From: JAEUMD01 sp050246945
GTDB taxonomy: Bacteria; Pseudomonadota; Alphaproteobacteria; Rhizobiales; Hyphomicrobiaceae
Length of the DNA: 64,000 nucleotides
Assembly (NCBI GenBank): GCA_050246945.1
Contig: JBFWVC010000001.1
Span: forward strand, 310,001 to 374,000
Direction of reading: 5' to 3'
Every line of letters starts with the position of its first letter. The first letter of the stretch is position 1. The notes under the pieces are model-generated. The model had not been told where the DNA came from and made no database searches. It worked only from the letters and a program-made list of their open reading frames with translations. This document shows, piece by piece, positions 8,685 through 17,454 of this stretch. Both the position numbers and the translations under genes were made by a program.

Positions 8685-9590
8685 CTACGGGTCGCCACTT
8701 CTTGAAAACTCGTCGGCCAGATGGTCGATGAGTGTCCTCACGGCAGGTAGTAGTCCGCGCCTGGTTGGAAACACGGCGTGAACGACGCCGGACTGCGGGC
8801 GCCAATCGGGCAGAATGTCCACGAGTGCTCCTGCCTCGATGTCTTTGGCGATCACCATCGTCGGCAATTGCGCAACTCCCACTCCAAGCAGCGCCGCGCT
8901 CCTCAGTTGAGCGATATCGTCGGTGATGAGACGTGGCGAATAGGGAACGCTCGCTGTTGCGGCATCGGGACCTTCGAGTTGCCAGACGTGCATGCGATGC
9001 GCAGGACCGAAGCCGACACTCGGCAGTGCGCCAAGCGTTGCCGGCACCGCAGGTCCATTGAGCTTGACGAGGCAGCCCGGGCTCGCCACGAGCCGTTGGT
9101 TGCTGTTGCCAAGGACGCGCATAACGTGATCCGTTTCCTCGATCGGCGGGAAGCGCACGCGGATAGCGACATCGATGCCGTCACTGATGAGATCGACGCG
9201 CCGGCTGGTGCTTTCCAGATGCACGCTCACACGCGGATGCGCCGCCATGAACCGCGCGATCATGTCGCCGACCTGAAAGCAGACGAGGGTCGGCGGACAG
9301 CTGACGCGGACGATGCCCTGCGGTTCGGAACGCGTACGGTCGATCACCTCCTGTGCCGCTTCGGCTTCCACCAGCATCGCGATGCAATGACGGTAGTACT
9401 CCTCGCCAATTTCGGTGACCGCGAACTGGCGGGTCGAACGCTGGATGAGCCGGACGCCGAGCCGCGCTTCCAACTCTCCAACACGACGGCTGAGCTTGGA
9501 TTTTGGCACGCCGATCGCGCGCCCCGCGGCTGCAAAGCCACCATGCTCCACGACCTGCGCGAACAAATATAGATCATTGAGATCCTGCAT
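8685..9590 (-). CDS. LysR-type transcriptional regulator, divergent from the pirin operon
   Basis: A 301-aa LTTR. The N-terminal winged helix ('LYLFAQVVEHGGFAAAGRAI', 'SKLSRRVGELEARLGVRL') is in the first 60 residues and the periplasmic-binding-protein-like effector domain follows from about residue 90. Many close relatives sit next to pirin genes and respond to quinones or electrophiles. Here it is 126 bases away from and divergent to the pirin gene at 9717, so it likely controls that operon from the shared spacer, which contains an AT-rich stretch around 9595-9660. Confidence 0.9.
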   Translation of the reverse strand: MQDLNDLYLFAQVVEHGGFAAAGRAIGVPKSKLSRRVGELEARLGVRLIQRSTRQFAVTEIGEEYYRHCIAMLVEAEAAQEVIDRTRSEPQGIVRVSCPPTLVCFQVGDMIARFMAAHPRVSVHLESTSRRVDLISDGIDVAIRVRFPPIEETDHVMRVLGNSNQRLVASPGCLVKLNGPAVPATLGALPSVGFGPAHRMHVWQLEGPDAATASVPYSPRLITDDIAQLRSAALLGVGVAQLPTMVIAKDIEAGALVDILPDWRPQSGVVHAVFPTRRGLLPAVRTLIDHLADEFSRSGDP

Positions 9591-9716
9591 GACGTCTTAT
9601 TGTCCTATTTTTAGGACGAACTGTATTCAAATTGATGGCTTTTGCCAATATCGTTCCATGACTAGTTTCCCTCCAACAGCAACGGCCACAAGAGGCCGGC
9701 TGCACGGAGGTAAGAT

Positions 9717-10592
9717 ATGAGACAGATCCTCGGCACCTACAGCGCTCCTCGGCCCCACTGGGTCGGTGACGGCTTCCATGTCCGCTCGATGATCTCCCCG
9801 CAGACCCATGGTGCGCACCTCAGCCCGTTCATCCTGCTCGACCATGCGGCCCCGGAGTCGTTTACCGCGACCACCGAGCGCCGCGGCGTCGGCGAGCATC
9901 CGCATCGTGGCTTCGAGACCGTCACCATTGTCTACGACGGCGAATTGGAGCACCGCGATTCGACAGGTGCGGGCGGCACCATCGGCCCCGGCGACGTTCA
10001 GTGGATGACGGCTGCGTCCGGCATCCTCCACGAGGAGTTCCACTCCAAGGCGTTCGCCCAGAAGGGCGGCAATATGGAGATGGTTCAGCTCTGGGTGAAC
10101 CTGCCGGGCAAGGACAAGAACGCCAAGCCCGGATACCAGACCCTGCTCGACAAGGACATTCCGTCCATCGAACTGCCGGGCAAGGCAGGTACGGTGCGCG
10201 TCATCGCTGGTGACTATGCCGGTGACAAGGGGCCCGCGCGGACGTTCACGCCCATCAACATCTGGGATATGCGCCTGCGTCGCGACAAGAGCGCGAAGCT
10301 TGTGCTGCCGGAAGGTCACTCGCTTGCGGTGGTCGTGCTCGCTGGCACTGTTGAAGTGAATGGAACGGAAATCGTGCGCTCTGGCCAGCTCGTCGTGCTG
10401 GCGCGCGACGGCGGCGAGATCACGCTGGAGGCGAACAACGAAGCCAAGCTTCTGATCCTCTCTGGCGAGCCGATCGACGAGCCGGTCGTGGCCCATGGCC
10501 CGTTCGTCATGAACACGGTCGGCGAGATCAAGCAGGCGATGCTCGATTTCCAGGCGGGCAAGTTCGGCCAGATGTCGGATGCAACCGGCTAA
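9717..10592 (+). CDS. pirin family protein (first of two)
   Basis: A 291-aa double cupin. The metal-binding residues of pirins are present: 'EHPHRGFE' supplies two His, and 'GILHEEF' supplies His and Glu. The C-terminal pirin domain runs from about residue 180 to 285. Bacterial pirins include quercetin 2,3-dioxygenases and redox-sensing regulators, and the sequence does not separate these. 'GGTAAGATATG' gives a ribosome site (GGAGG at about 9704-9709). It starts a run of redox genes: an isochorismatase-like hydrolase, WrbA and a second pirin follow on the same strand. Confidence 0.9.
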   Translation: MRQILGTYSAPRPHWVGDGFHVRSMISPQTHGAHLSPFILLDHAAPESFTATTERRGVGEHPHRGFETVTIVYDGELEHRDSTGAGGTIGPGDVQWMTAASGILHEEFHSKAFAQKGGNMEMVQLWVNLPGKDKNAKPGYQTLLDKDIPSIELPGKAGTVRVIAGDYAGDKGPARTFTPINIWDMRLRRDKSAKLVLPEGHSLAVVVLAGTVEVNGTEIVRSGQLVVLARDGGEITLEANNEAKLLILSGEPIDEPVVAHGPFVMNTVGEIKQAMLDFQAGKFGQMSDATG

Positions 10593-10687
10593 CCCACTTC
10601 GGCGCGACACCATTTTCCTGAGGTGCCGCGCCGAACAGGGCGTGCTACGAATTTCGTCGTACGGACGAAAAATATAGGGAGGATTAC

Positions 10688-11320
10688 ATGACGAGCGAAC
10701 CAATCCGCAATCCGGAAACCGACCACCTGCTGACGCCGCAAAATTCCGCGTTCATCGTCATCGACTATCAGCCGATCCAAGTCAGCTCGATACGATCGAT
10801 GAATCGGGAGGAACTGGTCTTCAATATCGTCCACACTGCCAAGGCTGTGGTCAACTACAAGCTCCCCATCGTCCATTCGACCGTCAATATCGCGACAGGT
10901 AAGAACAAGCCTCCCATCCAGCCGCTCATGGAGGTGCTGGGCGCATTTCCAACCTATGACCGGACCACGATCAACAGTTGGGAAGACATCGAGTTCAGAA
11001 GCGCGGTTCTTGCGACCGGCCGCAAGAAACTGATTATGACCGCACTCTGGACGGAAGCCTGCCTGACGTTCCCGGCGCTCGATGCCATGAAGGAAGGCTT
11101 CGAAGTCTACGTGGTCGCCGACGCGGTTGGCGGCACATCACTGGCGGCTCACGAGGCCGCTTTGCGCCGCATCGAACAGGCAGGTGGCAAGCTCATCAGC
11201 AAGACGCAGCTCTATTGCGAGTTGCAGCGCGATTGGGCGCGTACAGCTACCGTTCCCGGCTTCATGGACGTTTTCCAGAATTGGGATGGATCAAATCCCG
11301 AGAAGGATTTCAAGGGCTGA
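10688..11320 (+). CDS. isochorismatase-family cysteine hydrolase (YcaC-like)
   Basis: A 210-aa member of the isochorismatase/nicotinamidase superfamily. The catalytic Asp is in 'IVIDYQP' (residue about 23), the nucleophilic Cys in 'WTEACLTFPAL' (about 122), and a Lys lies between. The 'GGTSLAAHEAALRR' segment is typical of the YcaC group, whose substrates are unknown. The ATG at 10688 follows 'AGGGAGGATTAC', a good ribosome site. Placed 95 bases after the pirin gene and probably in the same transcript. Confidence 0.88.
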   Translation: MTSEPIRNPETDHLLTPQNSAFIVIDYQPIQVSSIRSMNREELVFNIVHTAKAVVNYKLPIVHSTVNIATGKNKPPIQPLMEVLGAFPTYDRTTINSWEDIEFRSAVLATGRKKLIMTALWTEACLTFPALDAMKEGFEVYVVADAVGGTSLAAHEAALRRIEQAGGKLISKTQLYCELQRDWARTATVPGFMDVFQNWDGSNPEKDFKG

Positions 11321-11414
11321 CGGCCGGGCATTGACCGGACGACGGCCGTTGCGTCCTCCGGTCGACCCCCAATAGGCACGGCAAAATGAGCAATAAGCTG
11401 CAAGGAATGCGATC

Positions 11415-12017
11415 ATGAGCAAGGTTTTGGTTCTCTATTATTCGAGCTACGGTCACATCGAGAAGATGGCAGAAGCCGTAGCGGAGGGTGTACGCGAGGC
11501 TGGTGGCGAGGCCGTCGTCAAGCGCGTCCCGGAGTTGGTGCCCGAGGAGATAGCGAAGAAGTCGGGCTTCAAGCTCGATCAGGCCGCGCCGATCGCAACC
11601 GTCGCCGAATTGCCTGAGTATGACGCCATTGTTCTCGGTGTGCCGACACGGTTCGGCAATATGCCGGCTCAGATGAAGAACTTCCTCGACCAGACCGGAG
11701 GACTTTGGGCCCAGGGCAAGCTCATCGGCAAGGTTGGCAGCGTATTCACGTCAACGGCAACGCAGCATGGCGGCCAGGAGAGCACCATTCTCTCGACACA
11801 TATCGTTCTGTTGCATCAAGGCATGGTCGTCGTCGGGTTGCCCTATTCGTATAGGGGCCAGATGGGCGTGAAGGAGATTGTTGGCGGCTCGCCTTATGGC
11901 GCGAGTACGATTGCTGATGGAGACGGTTCGCGCCAGCCCAGCGAGAACGAACTGGCCGGCGCGAGATTCCAGGGTCGCCACGTCACCGAGATCGCCAGCA
12001 AGCTCGCTGCAAAGTAG
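11415..12017 (+). CDS. wrbA: WrbA, FMN-dependent NAD(P)H:quinone oxidoreductase
   Basis: A 200-aa flavodoxin-fold enzyme that reduces quinones by two electrons and so avoids semiquinone radicals. The FMN phosphate loop is 'YYSSYGHIEKMA' (residues 7-18). The WrbA-specific segments are 'PTRFGNMPAQMKNFLDQTGG', 'STATQHGGQE' and 'GGSPYGASTIA'. Length is standard. It stands between the isochorismatase-like gene and the second pirin, and the whole run plausibly serves quinone/electrophile detoxification under the LysR gene at 8685. Confidence 0.95.
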   Translation: MSKVLVLYYSSYGHIEKMAEAVAEGVREAGGEAVVKRVPELVPEEIAKKSGFKLDQAAPIATVAELPEYDAIVLGVPTRFGNMPAQMKNFLDQTGGLWAQGKLIGKVGSVFTSTATQHGGQESTILSTHIVLLHQGMVVVGLPYSYRGQMGVKEIVGGSPYGASTIADGDGSRQPSENELAGARFQGRHVTEIASKLAAK

Positions 12018-12060
12018 CCTGCCGGCATGGAACGCCTATCGAAGCGAAAGGAGCTGTTAC

Positions 12061-12996
12061 GTGAGCTGGAACCCATCGTTGGAGCCGGGTTGCCCTGACG
12101 CCGTTGGTATCGACGCGATCGAGACGTTGATCATCCCTCGTGCGCGGGATCTAGGTGGTTTTGAGGTGCGCCGCGCCTTGCCGGCGCCAAAGCGGCAGAT
12201 GGTCGGCCCCTTCATCTTTTTCGATCAGGCGGGGCCGGCAGAGTTCGTCACCGGGAAAGGTGTCGATGTCCGTCCGCATCCCCACATCGGCCTTGGTACT
12301 GTTACCTATCTATATCGCGGAGAGTTCCAGCATCGTGACAGTCTGGGTTCCAACCAGCTGATCCTGCCCGGCGCCGTGAATTGGATGGTTGCAGGACGTG
12401 GAGTGACGCATTCAGAGCGGACGAGCGAAGCGACGCGCAAGGCACCGCATTCCCTGTTTGGCATCCAGACCTGGGTCGCATTGCCGGAGAAGGACGAAGA
12501 TGTTGCCCCGAGTTTCGCGCATCACGGCAAGGACACGCTGCCCGAGTTCGAGGATGGCGGCGTAAAACTCAAGCTGATCCTCGGCCGGGCGTATGGGAAA
12601 TCGGCACCTGCAAGAATGTTCTCCGATACCTTCTATGCCGACGTGTCAATGAACCCCGGAACGCGCCTGCCCATGCCGGATGACCACGAAGACCGCGGCC
12701 TATATGTCGTGGAAGGTTCGGTCACTATCGCCGGAGAGCAGTTCGATGCAGGTCGCATGATAGTTTTCCGGCCAGGCGACAGGATCACGGTCGCAGCTGG
12801 CGACAATGGTGCGCGGCTTATGATCCTGGGCGGCGAAACGCTGAATGGACCTCGCTACATCTTCTGGAATTTCGTCTCGTCGAGCAAAGAGCGTCTCGAG
12901 GAGGCGAAGGAGCAATGGCGCCGCGGAAATTGGGGAAAAGGTCTCTTCGACCTGCCGCCCGACGACCGTGACGAATTCATACCACTGCCGGGCTGA
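12061..12996 (+). CDS. pirin family protein (second of two)
   Basis: A 311-aa pirin. The open frame reaches back into wrbA, but AAAGGAG at 12047-12053 lies 7 bases before the GTG at 12061, which I take as the start. Metal ligands are in 'RPHPHIGLG' and 'RGVTHSERT'. It shares the pirin layout with the protein at 9717 but is only distantly similar, so this is not a recent duplication. The C-terminus 'WGKGLFDLPPDDRDEFIPLP' is the standard pirin tail. Only 43 bases from wrbA, so co-transcribed. Confidence 0.88.
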   Translation: MSWNPSLEPGCPDAVGIDAIETLIIPRARDLGGFEVRRALPAPKRQMVGPFIFFDQAGPAEFVTGKGVDVRPHPHIGLGTVTYLYRGEFQHRDSLGSNQLILPGAVNWMVAGRGVTHSERTSEATRKAPHSLFGIQTWVALPEKDEDVAPSFAHHGKDTLPEFEDGGVKLKLILGRAYGKSAPARMFSDTFYADVSMNPGTRLPMPDDHEDRGLYVVEGSVTIAGEQFDAGRMIVFRPGDRITVAAGDNGARLMILGGETLNGPRYIFWNFVSSSKERLEEAKEQWRRGNWGKGLFDLPPDDRDEFIPLPG

Positions 12997-13033
12997 ACAC
13001 AGGCATAGGGCACAATCGAGCAGGAGCAACGCA

Positions 13034-13330
13034 ATGCCCGATATCAGGATCGAGCACAAGGACGGCGAGGGCAACGGCCGCTATGTTGGGCACATCGCGG
13101 GCATCGACGGCGAGGCGGAGATCACATACACGCGAAAAGGACCCAACCTCATCTCGGCCGATCATGCGTATGCTCCTGCAAGCATGAGGGGCACGGGTGC
13201 CGCGATGGCTCTGGTCGAGTACATGATCGCGGATGCACGCCAAAAGGGCTTTAAGATCATTCCGGTCTGCCCTTACATAAGGGCGCAGTATCGCAGGCAT
13301 CCCGATTGGGCCGACGTGATGTCTGAGTAG
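13034..13330 (+). CDS. small GNAT-type acetyltransferase (YjdJ/GTNAT-like)
   Basis: A 98-aa protein of the minimal GNAT group. 'YAPASMRGTGAAMALVEY' contains the acetyl-CoA pyrophosphate loop (R-G-x-G-x-A), and 'IIPVCPYIRAQYRRHPDW' is the family's C-terminal segment with the conserved Cys and the Arg/His pair. Ribosome site AGGAG about 8 bases before the ATG. It is the last gene of the pirin-wrbA run, 37 bases after the second pirin. The acceptor is unknown; human NATD1 is a related protein of unclear role. Confidence 0.8.
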   Translation: MPDIRIEHKDGEGNGRYVGHIAGIDGEAEITYTRKGPNLISADHAYAPASMRGTGAAMALVEYMIADARQKGFKIIPVCPYIRAQYRRHPDWADVMSE

Positions 13331-13341
13331 GCCGCACGCTA

Positions 13342-13500
13342 CAGCAGTTGAGCTGAAGTGTGCAGCGGTTCAACTTGAACAACATGCTAAAGGACACGGG
13401 AGCATGTTGAGCTGAAATGAACAGCGGTTTAGCGTGGAGAGCATGCTCAATTCAAAGACTTGGATCGTGTTCATGCGTCCATGCGACATGAACACGATCT
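13342..13500. repeat. composite repeat family 3 (one half copy plus one full copy)
   Basis: The gap between the GNAT gene and trxB (13331-13629) is mostly repeat. A half module (13342-13387) is followed by a full module from 13400: a stem-loop with the 'GAACAGCGG' loop, then a perfect hairpin with GATCGTGTTCATG (13463-13475) and CATGAACACGATC (13487-13499). Related copies lie at 18625, 23511 and 38535. Bases 13501-13629 show nothing else recognisable. Confidence 0.8.
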
Positions 13501-13629
13501 AAAGACGATCGAATTTGCAGGCGATTTCACTTCAGCCTGTGTCCGTGGCACGCTGCTAGTCAAGTCCCCAACAAGATCGCGCGCCGGGACCGCGAGACCC
13601 CGAACTTCGTTTCTGGAATAAGGCCAACC

Positions 13630-14598
13630 TCACTCGGCAGCCTTGCTCGCTTCACTGTCCAGTGTGTGGACGTATTTCTCCGCTTCGAGCGCCGCCATGC
13701 AGCCCATGCCGGCGGCTGTCACCGCCTGCCGGTAGATGTCGTCGGTCACATCGCCCGCCGCGAACACGCCCGGTATGCCCGTCGATGCCGTGCCCGGCTT
13801 CACGAGCAGATAACCGGATTCCTTCATCTCCAGCTGACCCTTGAACATCTCGGTCGCCGGCGCATGGCCGATGGCGATGAACACGCCGTCCGCCTTGCGC
13901 GAAGAGACCTCGCCGGTCTTCACGTTCTTCAATTTCACGCCTGTCACCGACTTCGGATCCGTGTCGCCGGTAATCTCCTCGACCACAGAATCCCAGACGA
14001 CTTCGATCTTCGGGTTCTTGAAGAGTCGATCCTGCATGATGCGCTCGGCGCGGAACTCGTTGCGACGATGCACTACCGTCACCTTCGAGGCAAAATTGGT
14101 GAGGAAGATCGCCTCCTCAACGGCGGTATTGCCGCCGCCCACCACGATCACTTCCTTGCCGCGATAGAAAAAGCCGTCGCACGTCGCGCACGCGGAGACG
14201 CCGTGCCCCTTGAAGAACTCTTCCGAAGGGATGCCCAGCCATCGCGCCTGCGCGCCCGTGCAGATGATGAGCACATCGCAGCTGTAGACATCGCCCGAAT
14301 CCGCTTCGAGCCGGTAAGGCCGCACGCGCAGATCGACCTTGGAGATGTGGTCCATCACGATCTCGGTGCCGACGTGTCGCGCCTGCGCCTCCATCTGTTC
14401 CATCAGCCACGGCCCCTGGATCGCCTCGGCGAAGCCGGGGTAGTTCTCCACCTCCGTCGTGATGGTGAGCTGGCCGCCAGGCTGGATGCCTTGGATCATC
14501 AGCGGGTTCAGCATCGCTCGCGCGGCGTAAATGGCAGCTGTGTAGCCGGCCGGTCCCGAGCCTAGAATCAGGACTTTGGAATGGCGCGGGCTGGACAT
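13630..14598 (-). CDS. trxB: thioredoxin-disulfide reductase
   Basis: Cytoplasmic FAD enzyme that reduces thioredoxin with NADPH, 322 aa. FAD-binding 'LILGSGPAGYTAAIYA' is at residues 9-24, the redox pair is C137-A-T-C140 in 'SACATCDGFF', NADPH-binding 'VVGGGNTAVEEA' follows, and the C-terminal FAD motif is 'GVFAAGDVTD'. The frame is open upstream to 14670, but AAGGAGA sits just before the ATG at 14598 and the family starts there. Downstream is the family 3 repeat. Confidence 0.96.
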   Translation of the reverse strand: MSSPRHSKVLILGSGPAGYTAAIYAARAMLNPLMIQGIQPGGQLTITTEVENYPGFAEAIQGPWLMEQMEAQARHVGTEIVMDHISKVDLRVRPYRLEADSGDVYSCDVLIICTGAQARWLGIPSEEFFKGHGVSACATCDGFFYRGKEVIVVGGGNTAVEEAIFLTNFASKVTVVHRRNEFRAERIMQDRLFKNPKIEVVWDSVVEEITGDTDPKSVTGVKLKNVKTGEVSSRKADGVFIAIGHAPATEMFKGQLEMKESGYLLVKPGTASTGIPGVFAAGDVTDDIYRQAVTAAGMGCMAALEAEKYVHTLDSEASKAAE

Positions 14599-14944
14599 GA
14601 GACATTCTCCTTCGGCGGTCGGGCTGGGCCGGCCGGCTGTTCCCGGTCGGCATGCCCGAAATCTGGTCAATTCGGAGCCGGTAACTTGGGGTCCGCGCCG
14701 CCGCCGGTCAATGCCGGAGAAGGTCGCGGGCGTGGACGACTGCGTGTCGGGGAATGGACACCCCCGGGGCGCGCAATGAACACTCCAACTGCGCTGCGAT
14801 CACAAGTTTGCCGAGCCTCCGCTTCGCATCGCGGGGTGTTGGGCCAGGCCGGCCCATTGCCGGCGTGAAATATGGATGGTCAGCGCGCGCCACTCGCCGG
14901 GGAATCGGCTCCATTAATCGTGGCTTGGGCTGGAACTCAGCTCA
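14599..14944. other. trxB-efflux operon spacer, no gene seen
   Basis: About 350 GC-rich bases upstream of trxB and of the divergent FUSC operon. I find no protein frame with coding character and no RNA gene. Both promoters should lie here. The dyad at its right end is listed separately. Confidence 0.5.
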
Positions 14945-14973
14945 CCGATAATAATCTTGGCGATTATCATCGG
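14945..14973. promoter_or_regulatory. dyad operator candidate upstream of the FUSC efflux operon
   Basis: CCGATAATAATC (14945-14956) and GATTATCATCGG (14962-14973) form a 12-base inverted repeat with one mismatch and a 5-base centre. It ends 11 bases before the GTG start at 14985, a position suited to a repressor operator. It is the only AT-rich dyad in the spacer. No regulator gene is adjacent on this side, so the binding protein is unknown. Confidence 0.5.
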
Positions 14974-14984
14974 CGCTTGCTACG

Positions 14985-17228
14985 GTGAACAGGGAGCATC
15001 CCGTCAGTGAAATCGTCAGGTCAGTAGGCGGACCCCGCAAGTTGGTTTCAGATCGCGTCAGATTCGCCGTGATGATCGCGGGCGGGATCACCCTCGCCTA
15101 CGGCATCGCACTATGGATGGATTGGCAGAGACCTTACTGGGCAGGCCTCTCTGTCGCGATGATTGGCCTGTCGACCATGGGCGAGTCCATTTTCAAGGGG
15201 CTGCAGCGTCTGGCCGGCACCGCTGTTGCGATCCTCGTTGCGCTTGCATTGATTTCGCTCTTTGCCCAGGAGCGTTGGGCATTTCCGCTATTTGCGAGCC
15301 TTTGGGTCTGTTTCTGCGTTTGGCGCATGCAGAATGACACGGAGATCTACTATTTCTGGTACTGCTGCGGCTTCATCGTTCCGTTGCTCTCCTTTATGTC
15401 CGGCTTTGAAAGTGCGCTCAGCTTCTATGTCGTGGAATTGCGCGCCAAGGAGACGACGCTTGGCGTCCTCAGCTTTATAGCACTTGCGCTGCTACTTTCG
15501 CATGGATCGACGTACGCAAGGCTGCTCAGTGCCGTCCGCGCGCAGATGGCGCTGCTGCGCGAGCGGCTCGAGGAGGTGCGTCGACGTGCGCACCTGAGCA
15601 CCAAGAAGGGCGCTGTTTCCAAACAGTCGCTTGGCGCCATCGAGCTCCAGGAAAAAATCGCACGGAACTTCTTGAACATCCCGACGCTGCTGACGGCAGC
15701 GCAAATGGAGAGTTTCGAGCTCCGCGAGCGGGATGCCGCATGGCACGAGATCGCTTCGCGGCTGAAGACGATCGCCGCGGAGGTGGACCGCCTCGACCTG
15801 TCGTTCGAGCTCGGCGGAACAGGCATTGGCGGCGGCGACCTGAAGCGTCTGGATCGCACGCTCGATGAATTCTCGGCGCGATTGGAAAATTCCTCGAGCC
15901 TGTTATCGGGATCCGCCGACAAGCGTGAACTGCGGCCAGTCGATTTCGGTGAGGCCGGCGAAACTAAATCCGTTGTCACCCCCTTCCAGGAGGGTGAGAT
16001 TCTGATGCGCCGCGAAATCTACGCCGACCTTGATCGCGATACCCGCAGGCTTGCCGCCGCTGCTGCCGATACCGCGGACAAGGGACCGGCTGTAACGCGG
16101 CAATACAACCCTCGCCCGTGGAGCTTCATTCCCGACCCCGAGCACATGGCGATCGTCTTGTTCCAGTTCCTGGCGTTCTGGCTCGCCTTCCTTGCCTACA
16201 TTTATATGCCTGCGCTACCGGATGGCCCGATCGTTCTCGTAATTGCAGTCATGCTCGGGATCAATCTCAGCCGAAGTCTGTGGATATCGGCATCGAAGCT
16301 TGTCGTGCCCACAGCCCTGGCAAGCACCTACGGTCTGCTCGCGCATGTTTTTGTCATGCCTCACCTTACCGGCTTCGCGCAACTCGGCACGATGATCTTC
16401 GCCGCCATCTTCGTCATCGCCTGGCTGTTTCACACCGAGGAGCTTCAGGTTGGCCGCTTCCTCGGTATCGCGCTTTTCATGCTGACGATCCAGGTCTCCA
16501 ATCAGAACCAGACCTACAGCGCAATCTACGCGATGAACATCGTGACCGCACTGGTTATGATCTTGTTGCTTCTCACGCTGCTGCAGCGGATACCGATTTC
16601 GTTTCGCCCCGAGGATGTCGTCCGCCGCTTGATCCGGCGATTCGGCCATAGCCTCATGGCCGTTCTTAACGGAATGAAATGGGATCGGCCCTCGGCGAAC
16701 ACATGGTGGGCTCGCCAGTTGCGCACCTATCACATCAACCAATTGCGCACACTTCCTGGCCGCATCGACATCTGGATCAGCAAGTTGCCGCCCGCGGCCG
16801 CGAACGAGACCGACATCGAAGCATTGAAGCATTTGTCCGACAACCTGCATGCGGTCGCTTATCGAACAGCAGATTTGGTCGAGTTGCGCGGTCGGGACAT
16901 TGATGAAGTATGGGTCGGGCGCCTGCGCGAGGAAGTCATGGGCTGGCGCCTTGGCATCGAACGCGCGGTCGGCGAATTGCTCGATCGGCGAAGCGTGAGT
17001 GACCTTGCAGATCTCGAAGCCCGGCTTGATCGAAAACTGGAAACGATCGAGAAAATCATCGTCGATGGTGCGGCGATCGATGGTGCCGAGAACGAACGGC
17101 GCGCCGAGGGAACTGCGCACATGCAACGCGTTCTTTCCGCATATCGAGGGATTTCCATGGCAGTCCTGGGAGTGGCTCGCCGCTCCGCTCAGGTCGGCTG
17201 GGAGCGGCTTGTCGAGCCAAGATTTTAG
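14985..17228 (+). CDS. FUSC-family efflux protein (AaeB/fusaric acid resistance-like)
   Basis: A 747-aa inner-membrane protein with the FUSC layout: a first block of membrane helices (residues about 25-185), a soluble helical domain (about 185-380), a second membrane block (about 385-545), and a C-terminal cytosolic part. 'PYWAGLSVAMIGLSTMGESI' is the N-terminal family signature. It likely supplies the inner-membrane part of an exporter for aromatic acids or similar compounds with the DUF1656 and HlyD proteins downstream. GTG start at 14985 with 'CAGGGAG' falling just after it, so a slightly later start is possible. Confidence 0.85.
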   Translation: MNREHPVSEIVRSVGGPRKLVSDRVRFAVMIAGGITLAYGIALWMDWQRPYWAGLSVAMIGLSTMGESIFKGLQRLAGTAVAILVALALISLFAQERWAFPLFASLWVCFCVWRMQNDTEIYYFWYCCGFIVPLLSFMSGFESALSFYVVELRAKETTLGVLSFIALALLLSHGSTYARLLSAVRAQMALLRERLEEVRRRAHLSTKKGAVSKQSLGAIELQEKIARNFLNIPTLLTAAQMESFELRERDAAWHEIASRLKTIAAEVDRLDLSFELGGTGIGGGDLKRLDRTLDEFSARLENSSSLLSGSADKRELRPVDFGEAGETKSVVTPFQEGEILMRREIYADLDRDTRRLAAAAADTADKGPAVTRQYNPRPWSFIPDPEHMAIVLFQFLAFWLAFLAYIYMPALPDGPIVLVIAVMLGINLSRSLWISASKLVVPTALASTYGLLAHVFVMPHLTGFAQLGTMIFAAIFVIAWLFHTEELQVGRFLGIALFMLTIQVSNQNQTYSAIYAMNIVTALVMILLLLTLLQRIPISFRPEDVVRRLIRRFGHSLMAVLNGMKWDRPSANTWWARQLRTYHINQLRTLPGRIDIWISKLPPAAANETDIEALKHLSDNLHAVAYRTADLVELRGRDIDEVWVGRLREEVMGWRLGIERAVGELLDRRSVSDLADLEARLDRKLETIEKIIVDGAAIDGAENERRAEGTAHMQRVLSAYRGISMAVLGVARRSAQVGWERLVEPRF

Positions 17229-17246
17229 GGCGGAGTCAAAACGGCT

Positions 17247-17450
17247 ATGCCAACGGAGATAAGCTTCGGGGAGGTCTACCTGCCGCCGCTATTGGTTGTG
17301 GCAACATTGGCAATCATCCTCGCATGGATCACCTCGATCATTCTCAATCGGCTGAGATGGACGCGGTTCTTTTCCTCTCCGACGCTCGTCTTCATGGCCA
17401 TGAGCGCAATCTACACCGTCCTCATCGGTAAACTTCTGATACCCATCTGA
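17247..17450 (+). CDS. DUF1656 small membrane protein (AaeX-like)
   Basis: A 67-aa protein with two membrane helices. 'EISFGEVYLPPLLVVATLA' is the family opening. DUF1656 proteins almost always sit between a FUSC-type permease and an HlyD-type adaptor, as here (18 bases after the first, 4 before the second). Their exact role is unknown; a helper subunit in the inner membrane is assumed. Confidence 0.85.
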   Translation: MPTEISFGEVYLPPLLVVATLAIILAWITSIILNRLRWTRFFSSPTLVFMAMSAIYTVLIGKLLIPI

Positions 17451-17454
17451 TCCC

